64,000 bases of DNA from Phycisphaerales bacterium. Lineage in GTDB: Bacteria; Planctomycetota; Phycisphaerae; Phycisphaerales; UBA1924. The position numbers and the translations under genes were made by a program. Each line of letters begins with the position of its first letter. Position 1 is the stretch's first letter. Below the pieces are notes generated by a model that ran no database searches, was not told where the DNA came from, and saw only the letters and a program-made list of their open reading frames with translations. The stretch lies in assembly GCA_029260455.1 (NCBI GenBank), contig JAJDDF010000009.1, positions 98,141 to 162,140 on the forward strand, written 5' to 3'. This document shows positions 8,794 to 17,223 of this stretch, piece by piece.

Positions 8794-8835
8794 CCTCCCG
8801 GACTCGAACCGGGGACCTGAGCTTTACGAAAGCTC
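8794..8835 (-). other. Partial tRNA-Thr copy (outer attachment-site scar)
   Basis: These 42 bp match, base for base as far as I can see, the 3' part of the tRNA-Thr gene at 11970-12011 (anticodon stem through T arm and most of the acceptor strand) in the same orientation. The 5' half of the tRNA is missing. This is what remains after integration of an element at the 3' end of a tRNA gene. It marks the left limit of the inserted region. Confidence 0.75.
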
Positions 8836-9185
8836 AGTCGTCCCTCTGGCGCTATGCAAGAGGGCTGGTTTTTTGGCTCGTCCCCACCAATTCCCCGCTG
8901 TTACCCCGCTGCTACCCCGCTTTTACCCCGCTGCTCAGGGCGCGCAAAAGCGCACAACTGCTCAGTTCGGGCCTTTGGGGCGCTGTTTGGGGCGCTGAAG
9001 ATGGGGCCGTGGCGCTCGCTTCGGGACCAGCGCCATCCCCTATAGATGGATACGCCAGACCATCGGATGCTCGGTGCCAAGATGGGCACCCGCCCTGGCG
9101 CGCTTTCGCGTTCCTCCGGGGTACACAAACTGTCGTTCGCGTCGATTGGGCGCTGGGAATGGGCATTGTGCGTGAATCATACACT
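8836..9185. repeat. ~350-bp repeated segment, copy 1
   Basis: This stretch matches 10715-11073 over its length with scattered differences. Landmarks are TTGGCTCGTCCCCACC (TTAGCTCG in copy 2), GGGCGCGCAAAAGCGCACAA and GGGGTACACAAACTGTCGTT. Each copy lies directly to the right of a partial tRNA-Thr copy. It has no convincing intact gene; it may hold the decayed 3' end of an integrase gene reading leftward toward the tRNA fragment, which is inference from position only. The 215 bp between 8578 and 8793 show nothing I can name. Confidence 0.7.
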
Positions 9186-9191
9186 GAGAAT

Positions 9192-9216
9192 CCTCGGCTG
9201 AGTTTTTGGACACTAC
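9192..9216 (+). mobile_element. Insertion-element end remnant, copy 3 (short)
   Basis: The 25 bp CCTCGGCTGAGTTTTTGGAC plus ACTAC repeat the outer end seen at 7611-7635 and 11822-11846, with one base change. Only the terminus is left, directly after repeated segment copy 1. Confidence 0.5.
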
Positions 9217-9311
9217 GCGGTCGCAGCCTGTTCCGCGTCGTACATCGCGCGCAAGCTCTCACTCTGCGCCGCCGTGAGAGCCGCTGACCGCTCGTTCATG
9301 AATGATGCGGG

Positions 9312-10460
9312 TTAGAACAGCAGGGATAAACTGAAGACGAACAGCTCGTTATCTTCTTGACCCCGGTACTCAGCGTTCAGCAACAACGAATAGCTCTTGT
9401 TGGGGACGCTCATCGCTAAATATGGGATGTAGGCCGTCCCACGGCCCGACTCTGTGACGTGTTCCACTCGAAATCCGACGGCGGCAGAGATCAGGTCGTA
9501 ATCATCAAGCGGCAAGAGATACTCAAGCTCCAGACTGGAACGGACGCGGCTGTCCGCGCCATCTTGTTCGTCCACGCCGATCCCGCCCGTGATCTGGAAA
9601 CGATCGATGTTGAGCGAGCCGAGTCCCGTCAGGAGCCAGCGGTCATCACCAATAAGGCCGTGCAGCCCAATGGAGCTGAGTCCCTGACGGTAGAACGTTT
9701 CCAGGAAGACTCCCTTGAGTTCCCCTTCCAACTCGAAGCTCGCCTCATCCTGAGCTTCGGGAGTTAGCGGAATGGAAAGCTCACCGGAAAACGGAAGAGT
9801 CACAAAGTGAAACAGTCCGTCGCTGGGCGAATCACCCGTGACTGATTGAAACTCGTAGGTCACGCCAGGTGATCGTCCCGCAGGCGAGAACGCTCGCAGC
9901 GATTCGACACGCTTGTTGGTCGACGGATCTCCCGCAAGGGACGTGCCGAAGAGGGCCGGCGTGCTGTGCGACAGCCGCCGTGAGACATCAACTTGATTCA
10001 GAGCCCGATACTGACCGATGGTGAGCGCACTCCGGTCGTTGATCTGCCAGGTAAGGTAGGCGTCTTCGAAGCGGCCGCTGCGGTCACGTAGGGTCCCATC
10101 GCTGCGGGTTTGGAGGCTCACGATTCGCCACTCGACGAAGTAGGACAGGGAATCCCCGATGGACCCGCCACTAATCAACTCCACCTTGCTCAAAAAACGC
10201 TCGCTGAAATCCTTGGATATCTGTTCTTCCTGTTGCGCCGTAACCCAAACCGACAGCGGGACCGTGTCAATCCTGTCTTGCTCGAGTGCCGCGGGCATGC
10301 GGTAGCCACGCGCCTTGAAAACCATCCCGTCGATGTTCAACTGAGGAGCGACCGAGTGGCAGGCGGTGCAACTTGTGTTGTATGTGCGGGCAAATTGCGG
10401 TGTGGCGTACGCAGGCACCGCCAAGACGGCAAGCAAGGCCAGAACAGCGATTCGTTTCAC
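9312..10460 (-). CDS. Haem-motif (CxxCH) outer-membrane beta-barrel-like protein
   Basis: The product is 382 residues from a GTG at 10460 (TAGGAGA 6 nt upstream). The signal peptide is about residues 1-19 (cleavage near AYA). Just after it lies SCTACH at 30-35, a CxxCH c-type haem attachment motif. The remaining ~330 residues are alternating polar/hydrophobic strands with YLTWQINDRSALTIGQY-type segments and a C-terminus ending in aromatic/hydrophobic FSLSLLF, as in outer-membrane barrels. This combination suggests a cytochrome c-bearing porin-like protein for electron transfer or sensing at the outer membrane, but that role is inference. It lies inside the region bounded by two partial tRNA-Thr copies, so it may be cargo of an inserted element. 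No cytochrome maturation genes are nearby. Confidence 0.75.
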   Translation of the reverse strand: MKRIAVLALLAVLAVPAYATPQFARTYNTSCTACHSVAPQLNIDGMVFKARGYRMPAALEQDRIDTVPLSVWVTAQQEEQISKDFSERFLSKVELISGGSIGDSLSYFVEWRIVSLQTRSDGTLRDRSGRFEDAYLTWQINDRSALTIGQYRALNQVDVSRRLSHSTPALFGTSLAGDPSTNKRVESLRAFSPAGRSPGVTYEFQSVTGDSPSDGLFHFVTLPFSGELSIPLTPEAQDEASFELEGELKGVFLETFYRQGLSSIGLHGLIGDDRWLLTGLGSLNIDRFQITGGIGVDEQDGADSRVRSSLELEYLLPLDDYDLISAAVGFRVEHVTESGRGTAYIPYLAMSVPNKSYSLLLNAEYRGQEDNELFVFSLSLLF

Positions 10461-10672
10461 GGCGATTCTCCTAGCTGAGCGTTGCATCCACGGCGGCATT
10501 CGTAGCAAACACTACAAACTCCGTCCGCAGTGTAGCCACCGCTACATGCTTGTCAAGGCCGCGTTTGATGGCTTCGGAGGTTCCCCAGCCAGGTGGCCGA
10601 GTAACTCGGGCGCGCATCAGTACCCGCTGTCAATTCACCCGTACTCGTGGTGTCGGAGTAGTAGCGTGCAAG

Positions 10673-10714
10673 CCTCCCGGACTCGAACCGAGGACCTGAG
10701 CTTTACGAAAGCTC
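10673..10714 (-). other. Partial tRNA-Thr copy (inner attachment-site scar)
   Basis: This second 42-bp copy of the 3' part of tRNA-Thr differs from the intact gene by one base (CCGAGGACC against CCGGGGACC). It lies 1,879 bp from the outer copy and 1,297 bp from the intact tRNA copy, dividing the inserted DNA into two tandem units. Confidence 0.75.
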
Positions 10715-11073
10715 CTGCACCCCCCACTGGCGCTATCAAGAAGGCCGGTTTTTTAGCTCGTCCCCACCAATTCCCCGCTGCTACCCCGCTGACACCCCGC
10801 TTTTACCGCGCTGCTCAGGGCGCGCAAAAGCGCACAACTGCCCTTTTCGAGCATCTGGGGCGCTGTGTGGGGTGCTGAAGATGGGGCTCTGGCGCTCACT
10901 TCGGGAGCAGCGCCATCCTCTATAGAGAGATGCGGTTGGGCCACAGAATGTCAGATGCCAAGATGGGCACCCCCACTGGCGCTCATTCGCGTTCCTCCGG
11001 GGTACACAAACTGTCGTTCGCCTCGATTGGGCGCTGGGAGTGGGCATTCTGTATGGATCATGCCCTGAGAATA
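10715..11073. repeat. ~350-bp repeated segment, copy 2
   Basis: This is the counterpart of 8836-9185, again directly next to a partial tRNA-Thr copy. The match fades near 11073, where copy 1 continues into an insertion-element end but copy 2 continues toward the transposase remnant. No intact gene is visible. The 10461-10672 stretch just before it is the upstream region of the haem-motif gene and holds no other gene I can see. Confidence 0.7.
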
Positions 11074-11167
11074 CCGCAATATGGCGATTCAACCTAGCAG
11101 CGCAAGTCGTTGATACGCGGAGAGTTCGAGTTGGGCTAAGTACTGAAACCATACGCGCAAAGGCCTG

Positions 11168-11692
11168 ACGAGATTCCATGTGCTCTTTGTCATTGATCTC
11201 TCAACGCGCCGAGTCGAGATAGCCGGAATCAGTGACAGGCCATACGGCGCATGGGTTGAACGCGTGCTTCGTTGCATGCTTGACGATTTTGATGGATTTC
11301 TCCACCCTCACCGCTATCTCATTCGTGACCGGGATCCGCTCTTTACAAAAGCAGTCGATGAATTGCTCCGATCAGCGGGTGTCATACCGGTGAAACTCCC
11401 ACCTCGCAGCCCCAACCTGAATGCCTACGCAGAACGCTTTGTGAGGTCCATCAAGAGTGAGTGTCTTGATCGGCTCATTCCCATAGGCAAGCAACATGTG
11501 CAGCGCGCCATCGATGAGTATGTGGACTATTACAACCGGGATCGGCCGCATCAGGGTATGAACAACGAACTGCTTGAGCCGTCAGATCGATCGGGTGAAA
11601 CAGAAAATCCGTCGCCATCATCAACCGGTGCCGTCATGTGTCATGAACGACTCGGCGGTGTGCTCAAGTCATATGCTCGCGCTGCAGCTTGA
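11168..11692 (+). pseudogene. Integrase-core (rve) transposase, C-terminal remnant
   Basis: The frame from about 11168 encodes TRFHVLFVIDLSTRRVEIAG and continues for about 170 residues with the DDE integrase-core pattern: the first Asp in FVIDLSTRR, a second in YLIRDRDPLF, and the C-terminal NAYAERFVRSIKSE holding the Glu. It ends with YVDYYNRDRPHQGM, typical of the IS3/IS481-like group. The N-terminal helix-turn-helix part is absent and the frame is closed upstream by a stop near 11145, so this is a truncated transposase. It belongs to the element whose end is repeated at 7456-7635. Confidence 0.8.
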
Positions 11693-11846
11693 ACATCAGT
11701 GAGCAATACTTCCGGTCTGTAGCCAGCCAATCCAAGCCAAAGCAGCTGAACATCGCGCGGTCATTGTGCGCCGTTGCCATTCAGATTGGTCAATTCACAC
11801 TGAGAAACAAGCGATTCACACCTCGGCTGAGTTTTTGGACCCTACG
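11664..11846 (+). mobile_element. Insertion-element end, copy 2 (with transposase 3' end)
   Basis: This segment contains the last codons of the transposase remnant and about 150 bp of non-coding end, closing with CTCGGCTGAGTTTTTGGACC. It is the reference copy for the solo ends at 7456-7635 and 9192-9216. Confidence 0.6.
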
Positions 11847-11925
11847 CCCGAATTCACGGCGCAAAAGAGGGCGCAAACAGGGCGCGCCGCCCATGAGTGG
11901 ATCCTTTGCGAGCGCCTTCCCATAG

Positions 11926-11960
11926 AAAGACCCCGCTGACTGCATGTCATAGGGGTCTTT
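11926..11960 (-). terminator. Hairpin downstream of tRNA-Thr, probable terminator
   Basis: AAAGACCCC pairs with GGGGTCTTT across a 17-nt loop, a few bases beyond the 3' end of the leftward tRNA-Thr gene. The U-run is short, so termination is likely but not certain. Confidence 0.55.
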
Positions 11961-11964
11961 TGAA

Positions 11965-12037
11965 AGCCACCTCCCGGACTCGAACCGGGGACCTGAGCTT
12001 TACGAAAGCTCCGCTCTACCAACTGAGCTAAGGCGGC
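11965..12037 (-). tRNA. tRNA-Thr (anticodon CGT)
   Basis: On the minus strand a full cloverleaf is present. The acceptor is GCCGCCT/AGGTGGC and the D stem GCTC/GAGC. The anticodon stem GAGCT/AGCTC encloses loop TTCGTAA (anticodon CGT, reading ACG). The T stem is CCCGG/CCGGG with TTCGAGT, and the discriminator is U. Two partial copies of its 3' part lie to the left, so it serves as an integration site. Confidence 0.93.
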
Positions 12038-12349
12038 ATGCGCGAAGGGGGGAACCCCTCAGCGAAGTCAGAGAGTATCGCGAGCATCGTCCGGGCGTGC
12101 AAGCACTCCCGCCGGGCTACTGCGAGCGGGCCGCACGATATGGGACGCGGTCGAACGCTCTGCTGAGAGTGCTCTGCCATACATCGCGGTGCGCAACCCG
12201 TCATATCCGCACAAGCCGACTCTCCTCGATATCCGTTCAGCTTGGTCATTTGCTGTCGGTCGCATGAAACGTAGGTTGAGAGAAGCAACGCTCGTGGAGG
12301 AAACCTGTGTTGTGGGCCAACGAACAATTGCAGAGGAGCAATACGAATC
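12038..12349. other. Intergenic region, no gene seen
   Basis: These 312 bp separate the 5' end of tRNA-Thr from the fibro-slime gene. They should hold the tRNA promoter (leftward) and the promoter of the rightward gene. I see no convincing open frame, repeat or hairpin. Confidence 0.5.
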
Positions 12350-13753
12350 ATGAAAACCAATACCACGATCTCCCTCACGGGAATAGTGTGTGTTGTGGGC
12401 TTACTTTATCTGACAGATGGAGCCCCCTTTGATATCTCAGAGAGTGCCGCTGCGCCACTGGGCCAACGAAATACAATTCGTCTTGGCGGCACACTCCGCG
12501 ACTTCACGTCGGTGCACCCGGACTTCGGCATCACCAATGCATCGGACATGGGGCACTACGCAAAGAACGTCGCGCCCTCACTCGACCTTGACGGGCTGCC
12601 AATGTTTGTGGGAAGCGGACGCTCCGTCGACTCACAGTGGTTTGATAAGGATGGCCACCCGATTGCACCCTATGGCGATCAGGGTTTGTTTGGCGGCCAC
12701 TTTGATGTCGATGTGTATGATTCCCCTTCATCGACGCAAGAGTTGTACCACGAGCATCAGTTTGATGACGAATGCAATTGCTCTTTCATCGATATCGCCA
12801 ACGATTGCACACTGCTGTTCGATTCGGTGATTCGCTCGAACTATCCCAACGATGTACGCGTCGAAATGATCAATACCCATAACGGCGGCGGTGGCACGTT
12901 CTCCTTCCAGCCAGAGGGTGGCACCAGGATCGTGGGCTACACCGCAGACGGCTTTGAAGCAGTATTTGATCCCAACGCGCTTGCAGAGTTCCAGGTCAAT
13001 TTCATGTCTCTCGATGCGCTTCGACCGACAAGCCCGAGCACATCGCAAGACGATCCGATCGACCGCGATGATGCGTTCTCCGTGCGGGTGTATGACGTGA
13101 TCACTGATGAACTGGTCTACGAGATCGCGGTGTACCATCACTTCAAGCCAGACGAGCCAGCATCTGTTCAGCCCCCAACGGGCCAACTGGGTGATGACGT
13201 GTGCGGCTCACCAATTAATGACACGGTAGGCGTCTTCGGTGCCGCGGGAAGTGGCAAAGTCACAAGCGCCGCGACCTTCGGTGAGTGGTTCCAGGACACC
13301 GCACCGGTGAATATGTCGAGCATGCCCTACCCGGTGACACTCACCCGAAACCCACAGGGCGACTACGAATACATCTCAAGTAGTTTCTATCCTGCTGATG
13401 GACAAATGTATGGCAACGATGGTGAAAGTCACAACAACAACTTCACCTACACGATCTCTGCCACGTTCATATACAACGCGTGCACTAATCTCTTCTTCGA
13501 ATTTGAAGGCAGCGACGACGCGTGGGTCTTCATCGACAACCAACTGGCTCTTGATATTGGTGGCGTTGCAACTCCCTCGAAGCAGTACATTGCATTGGAT
13601 CGGATGAATCTGGTCGATGGACAGGAGTACACCTTGAACTTCTTCTACGCCCAGCGTCGAGAAGCCGCAGATTCCATCTTCCGGATGCGTACGAATATTG
13701 AGTTCCTGATCAACAGCGTGACGCTCCCCACGAGTTACTCGCTGTACGACTGA
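12350..13753 (+). CDS. Fibro-slime domain secreted protein
   Basis: The product is 467 residues from ATG 12350 (GAGGAG upstream). There is an N-terminal hydrophobic export segment (about residues 7-25). The fibro-slime pattern is visible: RLGGTLRDFTSVHPDFG near the start of the mature protein, and in the C-terminal third FEFEGSDDAWVFIDNQLALD, then GQEYTLNFFYAQRREAAD, as in PA14-like carbohydrate-binding folds. Such domains are known from cell-surface and slime proteins, so a role in surface adhesion or matrix is likely. Nearby CNCSFIDIANDCTLLF has extra cysteines that could form disulfides. The gene stands alone and is closed by a strong terminator. Confidence 0.88.
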   Translation: MKTNTTISLTGIVCVVGLLYLTDGAPFDISESAAAPLGQRNTIRLGGTLRDFTSVHPDFGITNASDMGHYAKNVAPSLDLDGLPMFVGSGRSVDSQWFDKDGHPIAPYGDQGLFGGHFDVDVYDSPSSTQELYHEHQFDDECNCSFIDIANDCTLLFDSVIRSNYPNDVRVEMINTHNGGGGTFSFQPEGGTRIVGYTADGFEAVFDPNALAEFQVNFMSLDALRPTSPSTSQDDPIDRDDAFSVRVYDVITDELVYEIAVYHHFKPDEPASVQPPTGQLGDDVCGSPINDTVGVFGAAGSGKVTSAATFGEWFQDTAPVNMSSMPYPVTLTRNPQGDYEYISSSFYPADGQMYGNDGESHNNNFTYTISATFIYNACTNLFFEFEGSDDAWVFIDNQLALDIGGVATPSKQYIALDRMNLVDGQEYTLNFFYAQRREAADSIFRMRTNIEFLINSVTLPTSYSLYD

Positions 13754-13804
13754 TCGTCATCTGCACTGCGTGTGCAGGCCAATGATCACTCTTGAATGAC
13801 TCAG

Positions 13805-13831
13805 CCCAGGTGAAAGCCTGGGTTGTTTTTT
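13805..13831 (+). terminator. Rho-independent terminator
   Basis: CCCAGG, loop TGAAAG, CCTGGG is followed by TTGTTTTTT, 50 bp after the fibro-slime stop codon. Confidence 0.88.
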
Positions 13832-13860
13832 CGCTGCAAGAGTTCGGTATCACCGACCAG

Positions 13861-14928
13861 TTACTCAGAAACGAGCGGGTAGTTGGGGAGCAGATTGTCA
13901 ACTTCAAGGTCCTCATAGATCATGTCGGGCGTTGGCTGCGCATCTTCGTGTTCGTGTGAATAAACATTGGTCAGAACACCATCGCGGATGAGGAGCATCG
14001 ATGCGCCTGTGGGCCAGGCCCAGAAACCGATGATGCCATCGCTTTCAAGCTGCTGCTTGGTGAACATGCGAATGCGCATGATTGGGTCATCGGTGGTTTC
14101 GAAGCGCGCCTGATCCATCTCGAAATATGGATGCAGTTCCATGCACTCCGAGCAGTTGGGGTCGTAGACGAAGATGTACCACGCGGGGCCGCCGGGGGGT
14201 TGAGCGCGAATGTCTGTGAGCAAGTTTGAATTGAAGAGCACGCTGTGGGCATCGGTGAACGCCTTTACGGCTGGCGGCGTGTCAGCTGGCGTGGCATCGT
14301 TCGGCGGCGCGGGCACGGGGTCCGGATTCAGCGCTTTGTCCCGCTGTTCCTTTTCGTACGCAATCGCCTTGGCGCGATCGTGGTTGGCATAGAAGAATCC
14401 ACCGGTACCGGCAAGCAGCGCAAGGACAACCGCCGCGGCGGGCCAGCGCATGCAGCTTCGCCCGCGCCATGCGAGCAGGCCGATCGCCGCAAGCACAAAC
14501 GCAACATCAATGATGGTGGAGACGCCTTTGATCGACAGAAACTCAAAGGGCGTATTGACCAGCAGCGAGCCAAAGCAGCCGCAGCTCTCCTTGGCCATGA
14601 AATAGCTCAGCGAGTAGCCCGCGAAGCCGCCAAACATCGCAGCCACGCACAGCCAGCAAAGGCGCATGCGGAAGCCAAGCAAAATGGCAATGACGATGGT
14701 GAATTCAATCGGCCCGGCGATGGTGTCGACGAGGTAGTCCTGGCCGCCGATCGTGATGAACTTCGACAGGCTGGGCCCTGCGAGCTTGGCCACGGCGGCA
14801 GTCATGACAATGACCGAGACAATCGTTGCGCTGATGCCCGCCGCACAGCGCCAAGCGCGCGGTGCGCAGCACGAACGCTTGGGCGATGTACACGCACCAT
14901 CGGTGCATGAGGTGGTGTCGGTGGTCAT
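13861..14928 (-). CDS. MauE/DoxX-type redox-associated membrane protein
   Basis: The product is 355 residues. A Cys-rich N-terminus (DTTSCTDGACTSPKRSCCAP) is followed by four membrane helices between about 30 and 170, with the SCGCFG motif in the second half that marks MauE-like quinone/thiol redox proteins. After a fifth hydrophobic stretch comes a periplasmic domain with NCSECMELHPYF, a CxxC site resembling a thioredoxin fold. Family knowledge points to transfer of reducing or oxidising equivalents across the membrane, for instance in disulfide formation; the exact partner is unknown. Its start overlaps the stop of the upstream DUF1573 lipoprotein by 4 bp, so both are in one operon. Confidence 0.82.
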   Translation of the reverse strand: MTTDTTSCTDGACTSPKRSCCAPRAWRCAAGISATIVSVIVMTAAVAKLAGPSLSKFITIGGQDYLVDTIAGPIEFTIVIAILLGFRMRLCWLCVAAMFGGFAGYSLSYFMAKESCGCFGSLLVNTPFEFLSIKGVSTIIDVAFVLAAIGLLAWRGRSCMRWPAAAVVLALLAGTGGFFYANHDRAKAIAYEKEQRDKALNPDPVPAPPNDATPADTPPAVKAFTDAHSVLFNSNLLTDIRAQPPGGPAWYIFVYDPNCSECMELHPYFEMDQARFETTDDPIMRIRMFTKQQLESDGIIGFWAWPTGASMLLIRDGVLTNVYSHEHEDAQPTPDMIYEDLEVDNLLPNYPLVSE

Positions 14929-16181
14929 CTGATCGTTCCGGGCTGTGGCATGAGAGGCGTATCACCGGGTGAGTGCTCGCCAGCGGAGATGCCCGCAGCC
15001 CAGATGCGCTGCGTGACGGGGGGGCTGCCATCAACAGGCTTGAATGTCATATAAATCGGCGTGAGGAACACCTCACCTGGGGTTGTGATATTCGACGTCA
15101 CAATAAATGTGACGTTCTGCGCCTTTGGGAACATCGATGCGCTTTTCTTAAAGATGACCTTCTCCACAGTTGCGGTGATGTCATTGCGACCAAAATAGAT
15201 TTCAAGTGGGACGCCGTGATTTTGCACCTCACGGAACACCGTCATGTCATAGGTCATAGGCACGCCGGGTTCGATGACGCCAAGATTGAGGAATCGGCGT
15301 GAAAATGCCATCGCCTTCAAGGTGCGCACAAATTGTCGCTCTGGCATAGCGGTGTACCCGCCGTGAATCTTCAGTGGAATCACGGGGCTTTGCGGATGAT
15401 CTGTGATAAAGATCATCGCTGCGGGCACCGGATGATCTCTGTAGTCATACGCGATAGTGCACTCCGTGTAGCGGTCAGCGTTTTCGGGTGTGCGTGAAAC
15501 AATCGTGGGCGTCGCGCCATCAAAACTCAGGACTTTGAAGGGGCTCCCATCGAGTGAGGAAAGTTGGATCTGTCCTGTTTTGCTATCTTCGTTTACACGC
15601 GGGGGGGAAGGGGAAGCAGAGATCGCAAATTGAAAGTCCCCGATGAGGCGGAGGTCGGCGGCATCCGGGAATCCCTTGAAGTACACATGCGCCTGCTTTT
15701 CAAATGGGCCTATCGTGCCGCGCAGGTCGATGTACATGTCAACGAGTACCTCAGAGCGCGGCGGGATCGACATCTGTCGAGGCAGCGCACGGGTGCAGTT
15801 GCAGGTGATGTGTACGCGATCAACTTCCAACGTTGCGCCGGTGCGATTGGTGAGTTTGAAGACGCCATGAGCAAGCTCGTCGGGATTGACACGACCCGCA
15901 TCGATCGTCGTTTGCTCGACGGCTGCGGGCGCGGGGCGCTTTGGAATGATGCGTCTTGGCGGCGTGATGGGTGTGGTCTTGGGCGGGGTCTGCTGTGTGA
16001 CGACAGGTGCGGGCGTTGGCGCCGGTGTGTCTTTCTGAGTTGCCACAGGCTCGCCAGCACTTGGTGCTGCGTCTGTACTGGTTTCGCTTGAATCAGTCGG
16101 CTCGCAGGCGGTGAGCGCAAGTGTCGCACTGAGGGCAACTATCAACGAGCCGATATGAGCCGCAAAGCAACGACCAGACAT
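14925..16181 (-). CDS. DUF1573 lipoprotein
   Basis: The product is 418 residues from ATG 16181 (GGGAGG 8 nt upstream; an upstream start in the same frame is less likely). It has a lipoprotein signal with lipobox ALTAC and a Pro/Thr/Ala-rich low-complexity linker (about 30-80). Then comes a DUF1573 domain with HGVFKLTNRTGATLEVDRVH and the CNCTRA motif typical of the family. The C-terminal half holds further immunoglobulin-like strands. DUF1573 proteins are abundant in Planctomycetes and Bacteroidetes; their role is not established. The overlap with the MauE-like gene suggests the CxC of this protein could be a redox partner, which is inference. Confidence 0.82.
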   Translation of the reverse strand: MSGRCFAAHIGSLIVALSATLALTACEPTDSSETSTDAAPSAGEPVATQKDTPAPTPAPVVTQQTPPKTTPITPPRRIIPKRPAPAAVEQTTIDAGRVNPDELAHGVFKLTNRTGATLEVDRVHITCNCTRALPRQMSIPPRSEVLVDMYIDLRGTIGPFEKQAHVYFKGFPDAADLRLIGDFQFAISASPSPPRVNEDSKTGQIQLSSLDGSPFKVLSFDGATPTIVSRTPENADRYTECTIAYDYRDHPVPAAMIFITDHPQSPVIPLKIHGGYTAMPERQFVRTLKAMAFSRRFLNLGVIEPGVPMTYDMTVFREVQNHGVPLEIYFGRNDITATVEKVIFKKSASMFPKAQNVTFIVTSNITTPGEVFLTPIYMTFKPVDGSPPVTQRIWAAGISAGEHSPGDTPLMPQPGTIR

Positions 16182-16421
16182 GACAAAATCCTCCCACCCG
16201 GTCACCCAGAGAATGTGGTGCCGAGATGTGTGCCACTGTAGCCGGGAGCCCTACCGCCGGCCCCTGCAATCGGGTTGGGACAAGAATCCCCCTCCCGGAC
16301 CTTGTACCGCCCAACGGAGGTGGGTTGCCCGGGAAAAAGTGCATCGGCAATTGTCGGGTGAACGTCTGAGTGAGAATGGCGTACAGGTGCAGGAAAGGCG
16401 GGGCAAGGTACTCTGAACTGC

Positions 16422-17195
16422 GTGGACACAACGAATGCCATCGAGAATGTGCCAGAGGCGGGACTGCCTGAGGGACTCACCCGGGCCGCTATCCCCAGGC
16501 ACATCGCGATCATTATGGATGGCAATGGCCGATGGGCCGCCAAACAGGACCTTCCCCGCATGATGGGGCACAAGGCCGGGGCTGATGCGGTGCGGACCGT
16601 CCTCAAGGCCGCCGGTGATCTTGGCATTGAGCAGATCACCCTCTACTGCTTCAGCGCTGAGAACTGGAAACGCCCCGACAATGAAGTCAATGAACTGATG
16701 CGCATGTATGTGCATCACCTTGTCGCGGAGCGCGACCTACTCCAGAAACATGGCATTCGCCTAGCGCAGATCGGGCGCCGTGACGGCCTGCCCGCCGAAG
16801 CCCTCGATGAGCTGGGCAAGACCGAGGGCACGACAGCAACGCACACAGAGCGCACCCTGGCAATCGCCGTGAACTATGGCGGGCGTCAGGAGATTACTGA
16901 CGCAGTGCGCACCATCGCGCAACGTGTTGCTGATGGCACCCTCAAGCCCGAAGACATCACTGAGCAAACGATCTCAGACAATTTGTACACCGCGGGCATG
17001 CCTGATCCTGATCTGGTGATCCGTACCGCCGGGGAGATGCGAATCAGCAATTTTCTGTTGTGGCAGATCAGTTACGCAGAACTGTATGTCACGCCGACGT
17101 TGTGGCCAGACTTTGGCAAAGAGTCACTGATCGAAGCGGTCAAGGCGTATGCAAATCGCACCCGGCGCTACGGCGGCCTCGAAGAAAAGAATTGA
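16422..17195 (+). CDS. uppS: Isoprenyl (undecaprenyl) diphosphate synthase
   Basis: The product is 257 residues from GTG 16422. The protein makes the C55 lipid carrier for cell-wall and surface-glycan synthesis from isopentenyl diphosphate and farnesyl diphosphate. It has the family signature IIMDGNGRWA with the catalytic Asp at 33. It also has FSAENWKRP and the C-terminal DPDLVIRTAGEMRISNFLLW region that binds the diphosphate. Size is normal. It is first in a cluster with an unknown gene and cdsA, an order seen in many bacteria for uppS-cdsA. The ribosome binding site is weak, so the exact start is uncertain. Confidence 0.95.
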   Translation: MDTTNAIENVPEAGLPEGLTRAAIPRHIAIIMDGNGRWAAKQDLPRMMGHKAGADAVRTVLKAAGDLGIEQITLYCFSAENWKRPDNEVNELMRMYVHHLVAERDLLQKHGIRLAQIGRRDGLPAEALDELGKTEGTTATHTERTLAIAVNYGGRQEITDAVRTIAQRVADGTLKPEDITEQTISDNLYTAGMPDPDLVIRTAGEMRISNFLLWQISYAELYVTPTLWPDFGKESLIEAVKAYANRTRRYGGLEEKN

Positions 17196-17223
17196 TCGCC
17201 GCGTGCTGACCGCAGGATCAAAT

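Noticed and set aside
8794..8835. A functional tRNA
   Set aside because: Only the 3' half is present; the D arm and 5' acceptor strand are missing. The same holds for 10673-10714.
8742..9287. Open frame of 181 codons on the plus strand through the repeated segment
   Set aside because: It runs through a tRNA fragment and an element end; the second copy of the segment does not keep the same frame across its length.
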